This document shows positions 27,096 to 35,467 of a DNA stretch of 64,000 nucleotides, one piece after another (position 1 is the first letter of the stretch; the number at the start of each line of letters is the position of its first letter). The stretch is taken from positions 310,001 through 374,000 of the forward strand of contig NVWK01000011.1 in assembly GCA_002733605.1 (NCBI GenBank). The letters run 5' to 3'. The position numbers and the translations under genes were made by a program. Below the pieces are notes generated by a model. The model was not told the origin of the DNA, made no database searches, and saw only the letters and a program-made list of their open reading frames with translations. Source of the stretch: Robiginitomaculum sp. GTDB lineage: Bacteria > Pseudomonadota > Alphaproteobacteria > Caulobacterales > Maricaulaceae.

Positions 27096-28046
27096 CTAGG
27101 CTTCTACACTTTCTTGTGCGTGCGCGGCTTCATGCTCGGCGGTAGATTCGCGTTTGAGATCATCTGAGGTTTGGCGGGATCCGTCATGTGTCCAACCGGG
27201 CACTGCAAAGATATAGGCGAGCCTTTGGCGTAAGGTGAGACCGCGTTGGACTACATCTTTGAAAATGCCGACAAATTCATGGCTGGAAATCCGCAAAGGA
27301 TTGAATGTGCCAAGGTTGTGGACGATGCCGTAGTGCATGGTTTCCCCGTCTTCTTCACGGATAAATGTGCCCATCATCCGGTCCCAGACAATAAATACGC
27401 CTGCATAATTCATATCAAGATGTTCAGGCTTGGTAGAGTGGTGTACCCGATGATGGGAAGGCGTATTCATGAAGGCCTCTATCCAGCGGGGAAATTTCCC
27501 GATGGATTCTGTGTGAATGAAAAACTGATATAAAAGGTTGAGAGAGCCGACGAAGGCCAATGCGCCCGGATGGACACCAAAGAATGCAAATGGGGTGTAG
27601 ACCAAAACCATGCCCGAAAGCGAGCTGAACCAGGGTTGGCGCAGGGCGGTGGATAGATTGTAATGCTGACTGGAATGGTGCACCACATGGTTGGCCCAGA
27701 ACCAGCGGATGCGATGGCTCCAGCGATGGTTCCAGTAATAGATAAAATCGTACACAACAAACAAAACAGCTAACATGAGCGGGGTGGTGGGAATGTCCAT
27801 GACCCGTACTGTATAGACTTTGAAGAGTAGCGCATAACCGAGGCCGCCAAGTAGAAATCCGAATAGAACACTACCGGTTCCCATTAATATGCTTGTAGAT
27901 GCATCGCGGGGTTCATAATCGCCGCCGCGCTTCAAGATCAGGATTAAGGTGATTTCCAGAAAGATAAACAATGCATAAACCGGGCCAGCATAGGTGGATG
28001 GATCGGACAGCAGGGCCGGATCAAGTGTTGAAAAAAGAATGTCCAT
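27096..28046 (-). CDS. Sterol desaturase / fatty acid hydroxylase family protein
   Basis: The 316-residue integral membrane protein has the three histidine clusters of the di-iron hydroxylase family: NHRWSH, HVVHHSSQH and the late HHRVHHSTKPEHLD. Four or more hydrophobic helices surround them. Family members hydroxylate or desaturate fatty acids, sterols, carotenoids or ornithine lipids. The exact substrate is unknown. It lies 1 nt after a small membrane protein gene on the same strand, which may be a partner. Confidence 0.9.
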   Translation of the reverse strand: MDILFSTLDPALLSDPSTYAGPVYALFIFLEITLILILKRGGDYEPRDASTSILMGTGSVLFGFLLGGLGYALLFKVYTVRVMDIPTTPLMLAVLFVVYDFIYYWNHRWSHRIRWFWANHVVHHSSQHYNLSTALRQPWFSSLSGMVLVYTPFAFFGVHPGALAFVGSLNLLYQFFIHTESIGKFPRWIEAFMNTPSHHRVHHSTKPEHLDMNYAGVFIVWDRMMGTFIREEDGETMHYGIVHNLGTFNPLRISSHEFVGIFKDVVQRGLTLRQRLAYIFAVPGWTHDGSRQTSDDLKRESTAEHEAAHAQESVEA

Positions 28047-28047
28047 C

Positions 28048-28494
28048 TTAGGCGTCCTGAATTGCGTGCACTTGGGTTGCGTGCATATGGGGGGTGAGCG
28101 CCTTTAGCCATGTCTTGCGGGCGCTCTCGGTTTCAAGAGAGATGTTGACACTCGGTGCCGCATAATCACGGAAGTTCAAATGCAGACCGCCTTTGGATGT
28201 GGTTTTAACGCGTTTGACACTGTTTGTGTTGAGCGCTTGCGTTGACCATTTATGGCCCATTGTGTGTAAGAGTTGAGCGCTGCCATCTTGAAAATGTGCA
28301 AGGGCCACCCGGTTGTCCGAAGAGAGAATAATATCAGTGAGCGCAGCGCTCTTATGGGCTTTTTGTAATATGGTTTTAGCTTCTTGCGCATTGGCGAACT
28401 GTACGCTTTTTCCAAACCCGGCCAGATAAACGTAGAGCGCCACGGCAGCAGCGACCCCCACACCGGTGGTTAGCAAGAAAGTAAGATCGTCCAT
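28048..28494 (-). CDS. Small membrane-anchored protein of unknown function
   Basis: The 148-residue protein has one N-terminal helix (about 7-27) and a soluble domain of about 115 residues rich in beta strands. I do not recognise it. It is the first gene of a two-gene operon with the fatty acid hydroxylase (stop and start 1 nt apart), so it may assist that enzyme. Confidence 0.65.
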   Translation of the reverse strand: MDDLTFLLTTGVGVAAAVALYVYLAGFGKSVQFANAQEAKTILQKAHKSAALTDIILSSDNRVALAHFQDGSAQLLHTMGHKWSTQALNTNSVKRVKTTSKGGLHLNFRDYAAPSVNISLETESARKTWLKALTPHMHATQVHAIQDA

Positions 28495-28804
28495 TATGAA
28501 TATCCCTGAATAATAGGGTTTATACTAATCGTATATTTTGGAGCAATGCAAGCTTACATCCCGTATGCGGCCTCTTCAATTTTGAGCCAATATGCGCAAT
28601 GTCGAGCAGGTAAATATGCGGTTTAGGATAAAAACGAGATCATTTTCCTAGAAAACTTGAATTGTGTGCCAAATTATATTAGCGTTAACATTCTTAGCTA
28701 TACGGCATAAAATAAGCGCGTTTCAAACGTGGCCGTGGGGAATATGTGCCGACACCGGGATCAACGGATTTTTGGGCACAGAATTATTGAAGAAAGGGAA
28801 CTTC
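28495..28804. other. Divergent intergenic region with one operator-like palindrome
   Basis: No gene is seen. TATTAGCGTTAACA (28677-28690) resembles the TGTTAGCGCTAACA-type palindromes bound by LacI-family regulators of sugar genes in Caulobacter-like bacteria. The downstream periplasmic sugar-oxidation genes make this plausible. Confidence 0.4.
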
Positions 28805-29371
28805 GTGGATCGTCGATTAATGTTACAAGGCCTTATGGTTGTTTGTGGTACGGGAACGCTTGCCACTTCACTTGCGGGATGTGGGAGTGCGAGTGAAAGC
28901 CCCCAGAAGATTATTGCCAGTAGTGGTGGTGAATTTACCGATGCGCACCGGGTGTTTTTGACGCAGCTTTCGGATATTCTTATTCCGCAAACGGATACGC
29001 CCGGCGCGGTGATAGCGGGGGCGGCTCAGAAAGTGGAGCTGGTACTCAGCGATATGCTTCCTGATGATGAGCGCGCGAAATGGCTGAACGGGCTGGACGA
29101 GATACACACGGTTCTGGACACACGTGTTGGCGGGAATTTCTTGAAAGCGTCCCAGGCAAACCAGACCAATGCAGTTAAAAAACTGGACAGGGCCGCCTAT
29201 GCGGAAAACAGCACGGCACCCAAGGCGTACCGTACCATCAAAAAAGCGCTTGCGACGGCCTATTATTATTCAGAGCCGGGGGCGACCGAAGAATTGCGCT
29301 ATGACCCGGTGCCGGGGGACTGGAGGGCCTGCGTGCCGTTTTCCGAAATTGGCCGGACATGGGCCACCTAG
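28805..29371 (+). CDS. Gluconate 2-dehydrogenase subunit 3-like protein
   Basis: The likely start is GTG 28805, preceded by AAGGGA; 188 residues. It begins with a basic, twin-Arg-like signal (DRRLMLQGL) and a lipobox-like LAGC, then the domain with LSDILIPQTDTPGAVIAGA. This is the conserved opening of the small subunit of membrane-bound gluconate/sorbitol and glucoside-3-dehydrogenases. The next gene is the matching GMC flavoprotein; the small subunit usually helps export or stabilise it through the Tat system. Its end carries a 15-nt tandem repeat. Confidence 0.85.
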   Translation: MDRRLMLQGLMVVCGTGTLATSLAGCGSASESPQKIIASSGGEFTDAHRVFLTQLSDILIPQTDTPGAVIAGAAQKVELVLSDMLPDDERAKWLNGLDEIHTVLDTRVGGNFLKASQANQTNAVKKLDRAAYAENSTAPKAYRTIKKALATAYYYSEPGATEELRYDPVPGDWRACVPFSEIGRTWAT

Positions 29372-29416
29372 ACATGGGCCACCTAATTGGGGGCCACATA
29401 AATTGGGACTCCTTAA
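29357..29416. repeat. 15-nt tandem array with four in-frame stop codons
   Basis: Units at 29357, 29372, 29387 and 29402 end in TAG, TAA, TAA and TAA, all in the reading frame of the upstream gene. The first two differ only at the last base (ACATGGGCCACCTAG/A). The third and fourth are degraded copies (about 10 and 9 of 15 matches). Confidence 0.8.
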
Positions 29417-29473
29417 AAGAGGCCACACATTATAATTTAGGCGTGAGCGTCTAATCCAGAATTGGGGAAAAGT

Positions 29474-31177
29474 ATGAGTGATTTTGATGCCATTGTTGTT
29501 GGCTCGGGTATGAGTGGTGGCTGGGTCGCCAAGGAATTGTGTGAGCGAGGTTTGAAAGTGCTTATGCTGGAGCGGGGCTATGATATCGATCCGGCCGAGG
29601 ATTATTCGGACAATACGGCTCCGTGGGAAGAAAAAAACTACGGGGATGTGAACCCTGAAGAAGTGGCGAAACATTACTTTGTTCAAAAGAATGTGTATGC
29701 GTTTAACGAGCAAAATAAAAATCTCTGGGTGAAAGATGACGAGCACCCTTACGAGACGCCCGAAGGTCGGCCCTATCAATGGTATCGGGGGTTTCATCTG
29801 GGTGGGCGTTCGCTGATGTGGGCGCGCCAGTCTTACCGCTGGTCACAACTGGACTTCGGGGCCAACAAGAAAGACGGGCACGGGGTTGAGTGGCCGATCG
29901 GATATGAAGATTTAAAATCGTGGTATGATTATGTCGAAACCTTTGCCGGTATTTCAGGCACGACGGAAGGTTTGCCGCAATTGCCGGACGGTAATTTCCT
30001 GCCGCCTTATGATTTGACTTGCGCCGAGGACCTTGTGAAGGAACGGGTCGAGAAAGCTTTTCCCGGACGCAATGTTATTCCCGGACGTGTGGCCAATTTA
30101 CGCCAAGCGACCGAGGCGCATAATGCGTTGGGCCGTGGGTCGTGCCAAGTGCGGGACCGATGTTTTCATGGCTGTTCTTTCGGGGCCTATTTCTCTTCTA
30201 ATTCTGCCACATTACCGGCAGCGCGGCTCACGGGGAATTTGACGATCAAGACGGATTCTATTGTTGATTCTCTCGATTATGATCCGGTGACGAAAAAGAT
30301 TAGTGGTGTGCGGGTCGTCGACCGCGTCACCAAAGCAAAGACCACTTATACCAGCAAGATTGTGTTCTTGAATGCTTCGACCATTCCGACGTCCAGTATT
30401 TTGCTGAACTCGAAATCGGAAGCCTTCCCGACCGGTCTGGCAAATTCCAGCGATCAGGTTGGGCGTAATTTGATGGATCATGTGAGCGGGGGGCGCGCGA
30501 CAGGTATTATGCGTGAAAAGATGGATATGTATCATTCCGGTCGTCGTCCGAACGGGTTTTATGTTCCGCGCTATGTCAATCTGGAAGGCGAGGAACAGGA
30601 AGAAGATTTTGTGCGGGGCTTTGGCTATCAGGGTCGGGCCTATCGCTCCGGCTGGGGTAGTGACAAGCCGGGGATCGGTCAGGACTTTAAAGATGCTAAC
30701 CGGACGCCGGGACCATGGGTGATCGCGATTGTGGCTTTTGCCGAAATCCTGCCGAACCCGAATAATCGGGTCAGTTTGCACGGCACTAAAACCGATCAAT
30801 GGGGTTCCCCGATTCCGATCATTGATGCCGTGCACGGTAAAAACGAGGAGAAACTGATCGCTCAAGCTGCACGCGATAGTAAGGCGATGTTTGAGGCGGC
30901 CGGTGTAGAAATCATCAGAGCGGCTGCGGATGAACCGCTCAAGCTTAGTATTCCGGGACAGGGCATTCATGAAATGGGTACGGCCCGTATGGGGCTTGAT
31001 CCGAAAACATCGGTGCTGAACAAATGGGGTCAATCGCATGATGTGTCGAATTTGTTTATTTCCGATGGAGCGTGTATGACGTCAAGTGCATGTCAAAACC
31101 CGTCCCTGACCTATATGGCCCTTTCGGCACGGGCGGCGCACCATGCGGCGGATTTATTAGAAGCGGGCGAATTGTAG
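29474..31177 (+). CDS. GMC-family FAD-dependent sugar/glycoside dehydrogenase, large subunit
   Basis: ATG 29474 follows GGGGAAA; 567 residues. The Rossmann motif DAIVVGSGMSGGWVAKEL binds FAD. The C-terminal GMC block has HEMGTARMGLDPKTSVLN and ACQNPSLTYMALSARAA, with the active-site Asn and His pair region. With the subunit-3-like partner and the sugar isomerase-like protein downstream, the set resembles glucoside 3-dehydrogenase or LacABC-type periplasmic oxidation of sugars to 3-keto forms. A dedicated cytochrome c subunit is not seen, so the electron acceptor is unknown. Confidence 0.92.
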   Translation: MSDFDAIVVGSGMSGGWVAKELCERGLKVLMLERGYDIDPAEDYSDNTAPWEEKNYGDVNPEEVAKHYFVQKNVYAFNEQNKNLWVKDDEHPYETPEGRPYQWYRGFHLGGRSLMWARQSYRWSQLDFGANKKDGHGVEWPIGYEDLKSWYDYVETFAGISGTTEGLPQLPDGNFLPPYDLTCAEDLVKERVEKAFPGRNVIPGRVANLRQATEAHNALGRGSCQVRDRCFHGCSFGAYFSSNSATLPAARLTGNLTIKTDSIVDSLDYDPVTKKISGVRVVDRVTKAKTTYTSKIVFLNASTIPTSSILLNSKSEAFPTGLANSSDQVGRNLMDHVSGGRATGIMREKMDMYHSGRRPNGFYVPRYVNLEGEEQEEDFVRGFGYQGRAYRSGWGSDKPGIGQDFKDANRTPGPWVIAIVAFAEILPNPNNRVSLHGTKTDQWGSPIPIIDAVHGKNEEKLIAQAARDSKAMFEAAGVEIIRAAADEPLKLSIPGQGIHEMGTARMGLDPKTSVLNKWGQSHDVSNLFISDGACMTSSACQNPSLTYMALSARAAHHAADLLEAGEL

Positions 31178-31186
31178 GAGGATATT

Positions 31187-32119
31187 ATGAATACAGGTTT
31201 TAAGATGAGCAGACGGCAGATGATAAAAATAGGGGCGGCAGGCATGGCTGCTTCCGGGGCTTCCCTTGGTTTGGCGGGCTGTAGTGACGCTGGCCCTTCT
31301 GCCGATATGCCTCCGGCGGTTCCACCTTCAACGGAGGTGTCTTCGGGGAGCGCCGTGGGCACACGTACGCTCGACCGGATCGGGTTACAGCTCTACACTG
31401 TGCGCGAGATGTTTGACAAAGACCCGATTGGCACCCTGACGGCAGTACGGGAAATCGGGTATGATTATGTGGAATCCAAGGATTCAAATTATGCGGCTCT
31501 GGACGCTAAAGAAACCCGCCGGGTTTTAGATGATTTAGGGTTGGGAGTTGAATCTGTGCATGTGGGCATTGACGCGCTTGACAATACCCTAGCCGAACAG
31601 ATTGAAAATGCCCATATTATCGGAGCCGAATATATTACCATTCCATGGCTGGCCGAAAGTTACCGCAATGGCGAAAGCTGGAAACGGCTGGGCGGGAAAT
31701 TTACCAAACTTGGCGAGGATTTGAAAAAAGAAGGTCTGCAACTGGCCTATCACAATCATGATTTTGAATTTGATGTGATGGAGAACGGCGAACTTGCGTT
31801 TGATATTCTGCTGGCAAATACGGATCCGAATGCCATGAAAGTGGAGCTGGATTTTTATTGGGCAGTGAAAGGCGGGGCTAATATTCCTGACTGGTTTGCG
31901 AAATACAAAGGCCGTACGCGCTTGTGTCATGTGAAAGATATGGATGTGAACGGGGAAATGGTCAATGTGGGCGAAGGCACAATTGACTTTGCGGAACTGA
32001 TCGCTTTACAAGACGTGTCTGGGATCGAACATTATATTGTCGAGCATGATCATCCGGCCGAGCCTCATTTAGAGGCGATTGAAATTAGCTATAAGGCGCT
32101 CAAAAACTTGAAATACTAG
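31187..32119 (+). CDS. Xylose-isomerase-like TIM-barrel protein, exported
   Basis: The 310-residue protein begins with a Tat-type signal (MSRRQMIKIGAAGMAAS) and a lipobox (LAGC). The body is a sugar phosphate isomerase/epimerase-like TIM barrel with LGVESVHVG, LAYHNHDFEFD, VKVELDFYWAVKGG and LCHVKDMD, the usual metal-ligand sites. GGAGG is 6 nt from the ATG. In gene sets with GMC dehydrogenases such proteins act on 3-keto-glycosides; that role is inferred here from position. Confidence 0.9.
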   Translation: MNTGFKMSRRQMIKIGAAGMAASGASLGLAGCSDAGPSADMPPAVPPSTEVSSGSAVGTRTLDRIGLQLYTVREMFDKDPIGTLTAVREIGYDYVESKDSNYAALDAKETRRVLDDLGLGVESVHVGIDALDNTLAEQIENAHIIGAEYITIPWLAESYRNGESWKRLGGKFTKLGEDLKKEGLQLAYHNHDFEFDVMENGELAFDILLANTDPNAMKVELDFYWAVKGGANIPDWFAKYKGRTRLCHVKDMDVNGEMVNVGEGTIDFAELIALQDVSGIEHYIVEHDHPAEPHLEAIEISYKALKNLKY

Positions 32120-32128
32120 GATTTCCAT

Positions 32129-32644
32129 ATGACAGACACGCGTAGCGAAATCATAATTTTGGCAGGTGGCTGTTTTTGGGGTATGCAGGGTTTGATCCGC
32201 CGCGAAGCTGGCGTTTTACAAACCCGTGTTGGCTATTCGGGCGGCGGTGTTGAAAACGCAAGCTATGATATGGTCAAGCGCGGGCAAAGTGGCCATGCGG
32301 AATCGATCGAAATTACGTATGATCCCGAGATTTTGTCGTTTCGTCATTTGCTGGCCCTATTTTTTCAAATTCATGATCCGACGACCGAGAACCGTCAGGG
32401 CGGCGATATTGGCAGTCAGTACCGCTCGGCAATTTTTTATAGCCATGACGGGCAAAAAGACATTGCTTTACAGGTTATAAAAGATGTGGAGCGCTCGGGT
32501 CTTTGGCCTGGAAAATTGGTGACGGAGGTGACACCTGCAGGGGCTTTCTGGGAGGCGGAGCGCGATCATCAGGATTATCTGGAACGATACCCGAGCGGAT
32601 ATACCTGCCATTTTCCGAGGGCAGGGTGGGTTTTACCCGATTAG
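32129..32644 (+). CDS. msrA: Peptide-methionine (S)-S-oxide reductase
   Basis: The 171-residue cytosolic enzyme has GGCFWG with the catalytic Cys15, [20 protein letters not shown] and the later [27 protein letters not shown] block, all characteristic of MsrA. It repairs oxidised methionine with thioredoxin as electron donor. The length and motifs are complete. It follows the sugar-oxidation genes by 9 nt and may be co-transcribed. Confidence 0.97.
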   Translation: MTDTRSEIIILAGGCFWGMQGLIRREAGVLQTRVGYSGGGVENASYDMVKRGQSGHAESIEITYDPEILSFRHLLALFFQIHDPTTENRQGGDIGSQYRSAIFYSHDGQKDIALQVIKDVERSGLWPGKLVTEVTPAGAFWEAERDHQDYLERYPSGYTCHFPRAGWVLPD

Positions 32645-32761
32645 CATGGGCGCGGCGTAAAGGCTTTGTTAACCATGTTTTCATCTATAGCTTGATTTCG
32701 GGCCGGTTTTGTCCTATGGTTAAGGACTAAATAATCAGAACTTTATCTATGTGGGGATAAA

Positions 32762-32824
32762 ATGAAGCTTTCAGTACCAATCGAACCTATTCGTATATCT
32801 ATTTCTCTTTTACGGACAACGTAA
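32762..32824 (+). CDS. Possible 20-codon leader peptide
   Basis: ATG 32762 has a good ribosome binding site (GGGGAT) and encodes 20 residues (opening MKLSVPIEPI) with a stop 1 nt before the next start. The next gene has only a weak site, so translation of this short frame could couple to it. It may also be chance. Confidence 0.35.
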   Translation: MKLSVPIEPIRISISLLRTT

Positions 32825-32825
32825 A

Positions 32826-33476
32826 ATGAGTGTAGCTTGTGTTGTTGAAGACCATCCTGCCTCTACAGGCACGGTGGTTCCCGAGCTATTTGGCACGGAT
32901 CGTTGCCATGATACCCAATTTTATAAAGCGGCGCTGGATGTGCGCGGTGTAAGGTATGTGTATCATAATGTTGATACAGATGTTCACGCATCGGACGTTT
33001 TGCGTAAGCTGTACACGCCGGAAGCTCTGCTTTTTCCTACGGTGGTGATTGGGCATAAGCGGTTGTGGGCGCCGTCTTTAAGTATTCTTGACCAGACATT
33101 GGAGCGCAATGGCGTTGTGCCGATGAAGCTCTATCATTGTCCTCATCAAAAGCGCTATTTCATGTATTTGCGCGAGGGTGAGGCCTATATTTCCTATCGG
33201 GATCATGACGGGATTCGCAATTTGTACTATAGTTTTGTGCCTCCCGAATATCGGGGGCAGGGCCTTGGTAAAACTTTGGCAATCCATACCCTGACCCGAT
33301 TGTGTAAGGATGATCAAAAAACTCGGTTTAGTTGCACCTTCGTTCGAAGCATTGCCCAGAGAACCCGGTTTGAGGCTGTGGCCCGTCTGCAAAACCAAAA
33401 CCAGAATCAAAACCCGAATCACAATCTGGGGCCCGATGTTCAGCCCTTAGCTCATAAATATAAGGAGTGTATATAA
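32826..33476 (+). CDS. Glutaredoxin-like domain fused to GNAT acetyltransferase-like domain
   Basis: The 216-residue protein joins two domains. Residues about 18-95 are glutaredoxin-like: LFGTDRCHDTQFYK has a monothiol CHDT site (Cys27) and FPTVVIG carries the cis-Pro loop. Residues about 108-178 are a short GNAT of the YjdJ type: GEAYISYRDHDG, then YSFVPPEYRGQGLGKTLAIHTL with the acetyl-CoA pyrophosphate loop. The tail (188-200) is Gln/Asn-rich. No signal peptide is present. A redox-sensing acetyltransferase is possible, but the activity is not known. Confidence 0.75.
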   Translation: MSVACVVEDHPASTGTVVPELFGTDRCHDTQFYKAALDVRGVRYVYHNVDTDVHASDVLRKLYTPEALLFPTVVIGHKRLWAPSLSILDQTLERNGVVPMKLYHCPHQKRYFMYLREGEAYISYRDHDGIRNLYYSFVPPEYRGQGLGKTLAIHTLTRLCKDDQKTRFSCTFVRSIAQRTRFEAVARLQNQNQNQNPNHNLGPDVQPLAHKYKECI

Positions 33477-33798
33477 TTTTCAAATGATGATGTTGAGCTG
33501 TTTTCTTGTACCTGCGAAGTGATCACCCCGATCGCTTTCTCTGGGATTGTCATTACCCCGATATTCCCATGATATGCGTATTAAAAATGGATCGACATTA
33601 TTTGCGGCCGGTGGAATTGATTGTGGGTACCTCCCCAAAGAAGGTCTACATCATTCAATTTTCCCCATTTTTTCTGCCCGAATAATTGGGAAAAACTGGT
33701 CGTTAAAGGCAAAGATACGGAGTTCCTCTAGCTCCGTATCTTTGCTTTTTTTATGGGAGGTATATTTACATTTTTAATTCGTTCCCCAATATAGAGAT
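33477..33798. other. Gene-free stretch ending in a strong terminator, possible small RNA
   Basis: No credible protein gene is seen. ACCCCGAT occurs twice in direct orientation (about 33526 and 33554). The stretch ends in the intrinsic terminator at 33709-33752, more than 230 nt after the preceding stop. A separate transcript is therefore possible; no clear promoter was found. Confidence 0.4.
33709..33752 (+). terminator. Strong Rho-independent terminator
   Basis: GCAAAGATACGGAG (33709-33722) and CTCCGTATCTTTGC (33732-33745) form a perfect 14-bp stem with a 9-nt loop, followed by seven T (33746-33752). Confidence 0.9.
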
Positions 33799-35283
33799 AT
33801 GAAATCTCCCGAATTTGACAATTCATATGCGCGCCTTCCCGAACGGTTTTTCAAACGGGTGACGCCCGAGGCTGCGCCCGACCCGCATCTGCTTAAATTA
33901 AACCATGGCTTGGCCAAACAATTGGGGCTGTCGGGTGAATGGTTGGGTTCCGAGGCCGGAATCGCCATGTTAAGTGGGCAGAGCATGCCTGACGGAGCGG
34001 ATCCGATTGCGATGGTTTATGCAGGCCATCAATTTGGCGGTTGGTCACCACAACTCGGGGATGGCCGGGCGGCGCTTGTTGGCGAAGTTCTCGGGCCGGA
34101 TGGTGTGCGTTGGGATATTCAGCTTAAAGGATCGGGACGGACGCCGTTTTCCAGAAGTGGGGATGGCGAGAGTGCCCTTGGGCCGGTTTTGCGTGAATAT
34201 ATTGTCAGTGAAGCTATGGCGGCTTACGGTGTGCCGACGACCCGTGCATTGGCCGCGTGCACGACGGGTCGTGATGTTGTGCGTGAAACGCGATTGCCGG
34301 GGGCGGTGCTGACACGGGTGGCGCAGAGCCATGTGCGTATCGGCACGTTTCAGTATTTTTATGCGCGCAGTGACGCGGAGGCTTTACGGGCGCTTTCGGA
34401 TTATGTGATTGCGCGGCATTTCCCGCAAGCCGCCTCGGCAACGGTTCCCTATGCAGTTTTGCTGGAAAGTGTGGTGCGTGCTCAGGCGCAATTGGTAGCG
34501 AAATGGCTGGGGCTGGGCTTTATTCACGGGGTGATGAACACGGACAATATGCAAATCGTCGGCGAAACGATTGATTACGGCCCGTGTGCGTTTATGGATG
34601 TGTTTGATGCAAACAGGGTGTTTAGCTCAATTGACCGCTCCGGGCGTTATGCATGGGCGCAACAACCGGAAATGGCTTTTTGGAATTTGAAACAGCTGGC
34701 GCAATCTTTGTCTTTGATCATAGACGCGGACGAAATCCGGTCTGCGGATTTGGCGCAGCAGGCGCTGGCGTGTTTTTCCCCGGCGTTTCAAACAGAAATG
34801 GACGCGGTTTTTGGGGCCAAGTTCGGATTTGAGCTGGAGGAGACTGCCGAGGGCGACGATATAAATTCTTTTCTGCAAACCACATTTTCTATGATGGCGT
34901 TGCAGCATATCGATTTTACCTTGTTCTTTCGCCGGTTGACGCAATTGGCGGGCGGGGAAGATGAAGATATGTTCCTGAATTTGTTTGATGATTTATATGT
35001 TGCGCAGGATTGGCTGAAGCTCTGGCGTGAAAATACAGCTCAAATTTCGGGCCAAATTTCAAAACAGGCGCTGGCAGGGATGCAAAAGACAAACCCGATA
35101 TATATCCCTCGTAATCACCGGGTTGCACAGGTGATCGAGGCGGCTTTACAAGATGATTTTGCGCCGTTTCACCGGCTTGTGGATGTTTTAAACACCCCGT
35201 ACACACACCAGCCAGAGCATGCCGATCTGGAATTACCCCCTAGTGAGGACGAAATTGTTTCACAAACATTTTGTGGTACTTAA
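33799..35283 (+). CDS. selO: Protein adenylyltransferase SelO (YdiU/UPF0061 family)
   Basis: The 494-residue protein matches SelO throughout: YAGHQFGGWSPQLGDGRAALVGEVL, DIQLKGSGRTPFSRSGDGESALGPVLREYIVSEAM, VRIGTFQYFYAR, and GFIHGVMNTDNMQIVGETIDYGPCAFMD in the pseudokinase active site. SelO transfers AMP from ATP to Ser/Thr/Tyr of target proteins and is linked to redox stress. The C-terminal QTFCGT places a Cys where eukaryotic SelO has selenocysteine. It follows the strong terminator and likely has its own promoter. Confidence 0.96.
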   Translation: MKSPEFDNSYARLPERFFKRVTPEAAPDPHLLKLNHGLAKQLGLSGEWLGSEAGIAMLSGQSMPDGADPIAMVYAGHQFGGWSPQLGDGRAALVGEVLGPDGVRWDIQLKGSGRTPFSRSGDGESALGPVLREYIVSEAMAAYGVPTTRALAACTTGRDVVRETRLPGAVLTRVAQSHVRIGTFQYFYARSDAEALRALSDYVIARHFPQAASATVPYAVLLESVVRAQAQLVAKWLGLGFIHGVMNTDNMQIVGETIDYGPCAFMDVFDANRVFSSIDRSGRYAWAQQPEMAFWNLKQLAQSLSLIIDADEIRSADLAQQALACFSPAFQTEMDAVFGAKFGFELEETAEGDDINSFLQTTFSMMALQHIDFTLFFRRLTQLAGGEDEDMFLNLFDDLYVAQDWLKLWRENTAQISGQISKQALAGMQKTNPIYIPRNHRVAQVIEAALQDDFAPFHRLVDVLNTPYTHQPEHADLELPPSEDEIVSQTFCGT

Positions 35284-35370
35284 GGGCGCTTTATCTGGTA
35301 TTTTACGTATTTTTGAACGTTTGGTTTTCAGTTTTTGTTAAGCTTATCTGGTGTGAATTTTATAAAATTG

Positions 35371-35399
35371 TTGACATGGGAAAATTTCCCATTTATACA
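35371..35399 (+). promoter_or_regulatory. Promoter with a 17-bp palindromic operator in the spacer
   Basis: TTGACA (35371-35376), a 17-nt spacer and TATACA (35394-35399) form a near-consensus promoter. The spacer contains ATGGGAAAATTTCCCAT (35376-35392), a perfect inverted repeat around a central A. A repressor would cover the whole promoter. The same site recurs at 37056. Confidence 0.75.
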
Positions 35400-35467
35400 A
35401 AACACGGTCAATCAGGCTTTGCGTACCGATATCGGTAAGCGCAGAGCCACTTAATAGGAGGACTGTG

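Noticed and set aside
33547..33777. Possible 76-codon gene before selO
   Set aside because: It runs through a perfect terminator stem and has no ribosome binding site or coherent composition.
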